The position numbers were made by a program, and so were the translations under genes. DNA of 64,000 nt from Hyphomonas oceanitis SCH89 (GTDB taxonomy: Bacteria; Pseudomonadota; Alphaproteobacteria; Caulobacterales; Hyphomonadaceae): contig NZ_ARYL01000013.1 of assembly GCF_000685295.1 (NCBI RefSeq), positions 42,271-106,270 of the forward strand, in the 5' to 3' direction. Position 1 is the stretch's first letter, and each line of letters begins with the position of its first letter. The notes beneath the pieces are model-generated. The model was not told the origin of the DNA and did not search any database. It saw only the letters and a program-made list of their open reading frames with translations. This document shows, one piece after another, positions 61,751 to 64,000 of this stretch.

Positions 61751-62107
61751 ATGGTCCTACAACACGACTCTACAAACGAACCGGGCATGACAGAGGAAGA
61801 CCTCCGCGTTGTGCTCGACCAAGACGTAAAAAACCACATGGTCCACAGAGCATGTGAACAGGTACGGGCGGCAGCAGAAAATCTGGCGATCCTGACCGGG
61901 GACAAGTACGCATTTCTCTACTGTATCGAGAATTGCCTGGTTCCGGCACACTGGGCACAGCACATCCCGAAAACCGACGGTCACATGCCGTTGGTTGAAC
62001 GGGAAATCTTGAAGCAGACGCTCCAGGCCATCTGGAACAATGAAGTGCACTGCGCTTGTTGCGATCATGACGGCGCGCTTAGCTTCGAGTTGGAGGACGC
62101 GGCATGA
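61751..62107 (+). CDS. Small protein of unknown function
   Basis: A 118-residue protein with no recognised domain. Its central part is helical (RACEQVRAAAENLAILTGD), and four Cys residues (YCIENC near 57 and CACC near 103) hint at a metal site. AAGGAA lies before the ATG. It overlaps the next gene by four bases (ATGA), so the two probably form a unit. Confidence 0.6.
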   Translation: MVLQHDSTNEPGMTEEDLRVVLDQDVKNHMVHRACEQVRAAAENLAILTGDKYAFLYCIENCLVPAHWAQHIPKTDGHMPLVEREILKQTLQAIWNNEVHCACCDHDGALSFELEDAA

Positions 62108-62595
62108 GCTTCCTCGATCTCGACAACATCGACACCTCATCGACATGGCGTCCCAACTTTCTTGTTGGAACGGACAAACCGGTCTGGCTGAAAGTGTCCG
62201 TTCAGAATGGCGGACAACTCATGCCTACGAAAACCGGCACCGGGAAAAACCTGGTTCTTCGATTGACGGTCAAAGATGCCCCAAAAGACGTAACCTACTT
62301 TTCCATGCACATGCTTATGGAGGGCAACGGATCAGATGGTCATGCGGCAGCGATCAAAGGCAACATGGCGATACTTCGTGCGATCGTCGACTCGGCCTAC
62401 GGGAACATGCCTTCGGACCAAAGCGCCGAGGCGGCCTCTACCCGGAAATTGGCGGACTTTTCCGATCTGGACCGCCTCAGCTTCCTGGCGTTCATTCGCA
62501 ACGAACAGGCACCTGACGGAAAGTGGTACAATCGTCTCGGCAAGATCGTCACGGCTGACATGCCCGGCTACCCGCCAAGGACTTCGGCTTTCTAG
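62104..62595 (+). CDS. Possible phage-type ssDNA-binding protein (DUF669-like)
   Basis: A 163-residue protein. NLVLRLTVKDAPKDVTYFSM, then AAAIKGNMAILRAIVDSAYG, then LSFLAFIRNEQAPDGKWYNR and IVTADMPGY resemble the OB-fold single-strand-binding proteins of phage replication modules, in which a C-terminal loop of similar form occurs. The similarity is by memory and not strong. It is coupled to the preceding gene by a four-base overlap. If right, it would serve the element's replication. Confidence 0.5.
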   Translation: MSFLDLDNIDTSSTWRPNFLVGTDKPVWLKVSVQNGGQLMPTKTGTGKNLVLRLTVKDAPKDVTYFSMHMLMEGNGSDGHAAAIKGNMAILRAIVDSAYGNMPSDQSAEAASTRKLADFSDLDRLSFLAFIRNEQAPDGKWYNRLGKIVTADMPGYPPRTSAF

Positions 62596-62879
62596 GCCAA
62601 GGCCAGGAAGCTCAACAGCTCTAAATCCAGATCGAGCTCGATGGTAACCCCGTCGAGCTCGATTTTCTTTTTCAGTCCCATCGCCCGAACCCCGCCCTCA
62701 ATCGCTTCCAGCGTCGCCCAGGAGCGACCAGGCGGAAAGTGATAGTCGTTCCCTCCCCCGCCACCGTGATTGCTTACATGGGCTTCAAGCACGCCGTCGA
62801 CGAATAGGTCGGCCGTGAAACAAGGCGTCTCACGACTGAGGGCTTGGAACACCTGGATGTTGTGGAATTCGATCTTCAT
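62592..62879 (-). CDS. Small protein of unknown function
   Basis: A 95-residue protein beginning MKIEFHNIQVFQALSRET. A Gly-rich loop (SNHGGGGGNDYHF, near residue 37) and a Lys/Leu/Asp-rich C-terminus (KKKIELDGVTIELDLDLELL) are the visible features. I know no function. The start is the ATG at 62879; an upstream in-frame extension looks non-coding. Its stop overlaps the end of the preceding gene by four bases. Confidence 0.55.
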   Translation of the reverse strand: MKIEFHNIQVFQALSRETPCFTADLFVDGVLEAHVSNHGGGGGNDYHFPPGRSWATLEAIEGGVRAMGLKKKIELDGVTIELDLDLELLSFLALA

Positions 62880-63102
62880 GATGCGCGCACGATGTCGCGC
62901 AGAAGCTACCGAAACGCTGACCGAAACCAGGCATCTCTGCACACCAGGCGATACCGAGAATGGCATCATAATAGATGAGGTAGCTGCTAGCACGCATTAT
63001 GGAACTGGAAGATGTCAATTGAATCCTGAACTTATACCGTGACTCTGCTCTGTTCTCCGGGTCAAATTGAGTCGGACCGAATCAGTAAGGAATCCGAGCA
63101 TT

Positions 63103-64000
63103 ATGTGGCGTTGGGACCAAGGCAGGATGGACTACTTTCAGTTCGACGAGCTTCGCAAGATAGCGAAGTTCGCCGTTGCTCACGACCTTTATCAAACTCT
63201 CCGCGATCCTTTGGAAGCTGCGACGGGCCTACCCTACTCTCCGGTGAAGGTCGGATATGAGCGCCCTTGGAGAAATTACGGTCGTACGTTCATGCTCGCC
63301 ATGATTGCCGTTCCGAATGGAGCGGGGGGTGCGTCGATTACTGAAGTAGGCAGGCTGCTGGCGGACGACGGGCAGATAACTGCTGACGAGTACTTCCACT
63401 TCTTGGCCCAAGCCATGACGGACCCATCGCCAGCTGTTGAAGGATGGGACCACACCGCGGACGTTAGGTATCCTCTTCTATTCGTTCTCCGTTTTCTTTT
63501 AGCCAGAGCAAGCCAGGGGCATTTCACAACAGAGATCGCCGAAGTCGTGAGAACGTACGCCTCAAGCGGATTTAGAGGCGACGAAGACCAGACGGCTTTC
63601 TTGGGCATAATTGGCCCAAGTGGATCAAACGCTGCAGTTGAAAGGCAGGCGTCGGAGAGCGTTAAAATTCTCGCGCAAATCTCCTATCTCGCTGCGACTA
63701 GGACTGAAATCGACGTCTCGCTGGCGGCAGAAGATGCAGAGAACTTGTTTCAAGATCTTGCGCCTGTCGGTGGCGACCGCCTTGCTGACAGGTCAGCCGA
63801 GATTTTGAGGATCGCAGCGCTCTTTCCTAGCGCCATCCCTGAGTTGAGACTTGAGTACTCGTCAAGCGTGGTTAGTGATGTAGAGGAGGCAGGGTTCACA
63901 GAGGGCGCGAGAGTCAAACGCACACACCTGACTATCGAAAGAAACGCGAAGATCAGGTCAGCATTCTTTGGTAGCGTCCCATCACGTGGTGTAATTCGTG
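63103..64000 (+). CDS. Accessory protein, possibly restriction-endonuclease-like (runs off right edge)
   Basis: 299 codons open from the ATG to the end of the window without a stop, beginning MWRWDQGRMDYFQFDELRKI. AAGGAATCC precedes the ATG. WRWDQGR-type N-termini are, as far as I recall, found on restriction endonucleases or related proteins, but I cannot confirm this. The middle (AFLGIIGPSGSNAAVERQ) contains no P-loop. Codon use is clearly more AT-rich and less biased than in the chromosome, so it is a recent gain. A neighbouring methyltransferase would be expected beyond the edge if it is part of a restriction system. Confidence 0.6.
   Translation, partial: MWRWDQGRMDYFQFDELRKIAKFAVAHDLYQTLRDPLEAATGLPYSPVKVGYERPWRNYGRTFMLAMIAVPNGAGGASITEVGRLLADDGQITADEYFHFLAQAMTDPSPAVEGWDHTADVRYPLLFVLRFLLARASQGHFTTEIAEVVRTYASSGFRGDEDQTAFLGIIGPSGSNAAVERQASESVKILAQISYLAATRTEIDVSLAAEDAENLFQDLAPVGGDRLADRSAEILRIAALFPSAIPELRLEYSSSVVSDVEEAGFTEGARVKRTHLTIERNAKIRSAFFGSVPSRGVIR

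Overview
The window looks like the chromosome of an alphaproteobacterium, most likely of the Hyphomonadaceae/Caulobacterales group. The bases for this are dense G+C-rich genes, a large-type NAD-glutamate dehydrogenase, an ethylmalonyl-CoA pathway (ecm and ccr), a CC0125/CC1285-type lipoprotein, ExoD, a serC leader RNA and aerobic-style cobalamin gene content. The family assignment is inferred from gene content, not from a search.

Bases 1-38400 are ordinary core chromosome in short operons. In order they hold the start of an NAD-glutamate dehydrogenase, an AI-2E-family permease, a HerA-like ATPase, an aldehyde dehydrogenase, a sugar dehydrogenase-like lipoprotein, a Bcr/CflA efflux pump and a RimB-RimK fusion. 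Then come ethylmalonyl-CoA mutase, a SemiSWEET, a D-amino-acid aminotransferase and crotonyl-CoA carboxylase/reductase, followed by a PLP lyase-like protein, a large hybrid histidine kinase, purA, a Baeyer-Villiger-type monooxygenase, PagL, serA-serC with a structured leader, a TauD-type dioxygenase, lysoplasmalogenase, a short-chain dehydrogenase, a VWA protein, a fatty-acid desaturase, a zinc-finger membrane protein, ExoD and an acyl-CoA synthetase.

Bases 38555-50195 form a cobalamin locus on the plus strand: cobT-cobS-cobC(phosphatase)-cobO, a cobalamin riboswitch, then btuB-btuF-btuC-btuD-cobQ-cbiB-threonine-phosphate decarboxylase, closed by cobU on the opposite strand. It covers corrinoid uptake, adenosylation, amidation, side-arm attachment and lower-ligand assembly, but no corrin-ring synthesis. 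The product would serve ethylmalonyl-CoA mutase at 10920-12914.

From 51347 to the right edge lies an integrated mobile element. Its left end is a 47-base fragment of the 3' half of a tRNA-Arg gene, followed by a tyrosine integrase, two small AlpA/excisionase-like helix-turn-helix proteins, a P4-type primase-helicase and an AT-rich region flanked by iteron-like repeats (a candidate origin). After these come a terminase-small-subunit-like protein, an HNH nuclease and accessory genes: a PD-(D/E)XK-like nuclease divergent from an XRE regulator, a ribbon-helix-helix protein, a possible ssDNA-binding protein and an incomplete gene at the edge. No capsid, tail or lysis genes are visible. The layout resembles a phage satellite of the Gram-negative PICI or P4 kind. 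This element is the most interesting part of the window.
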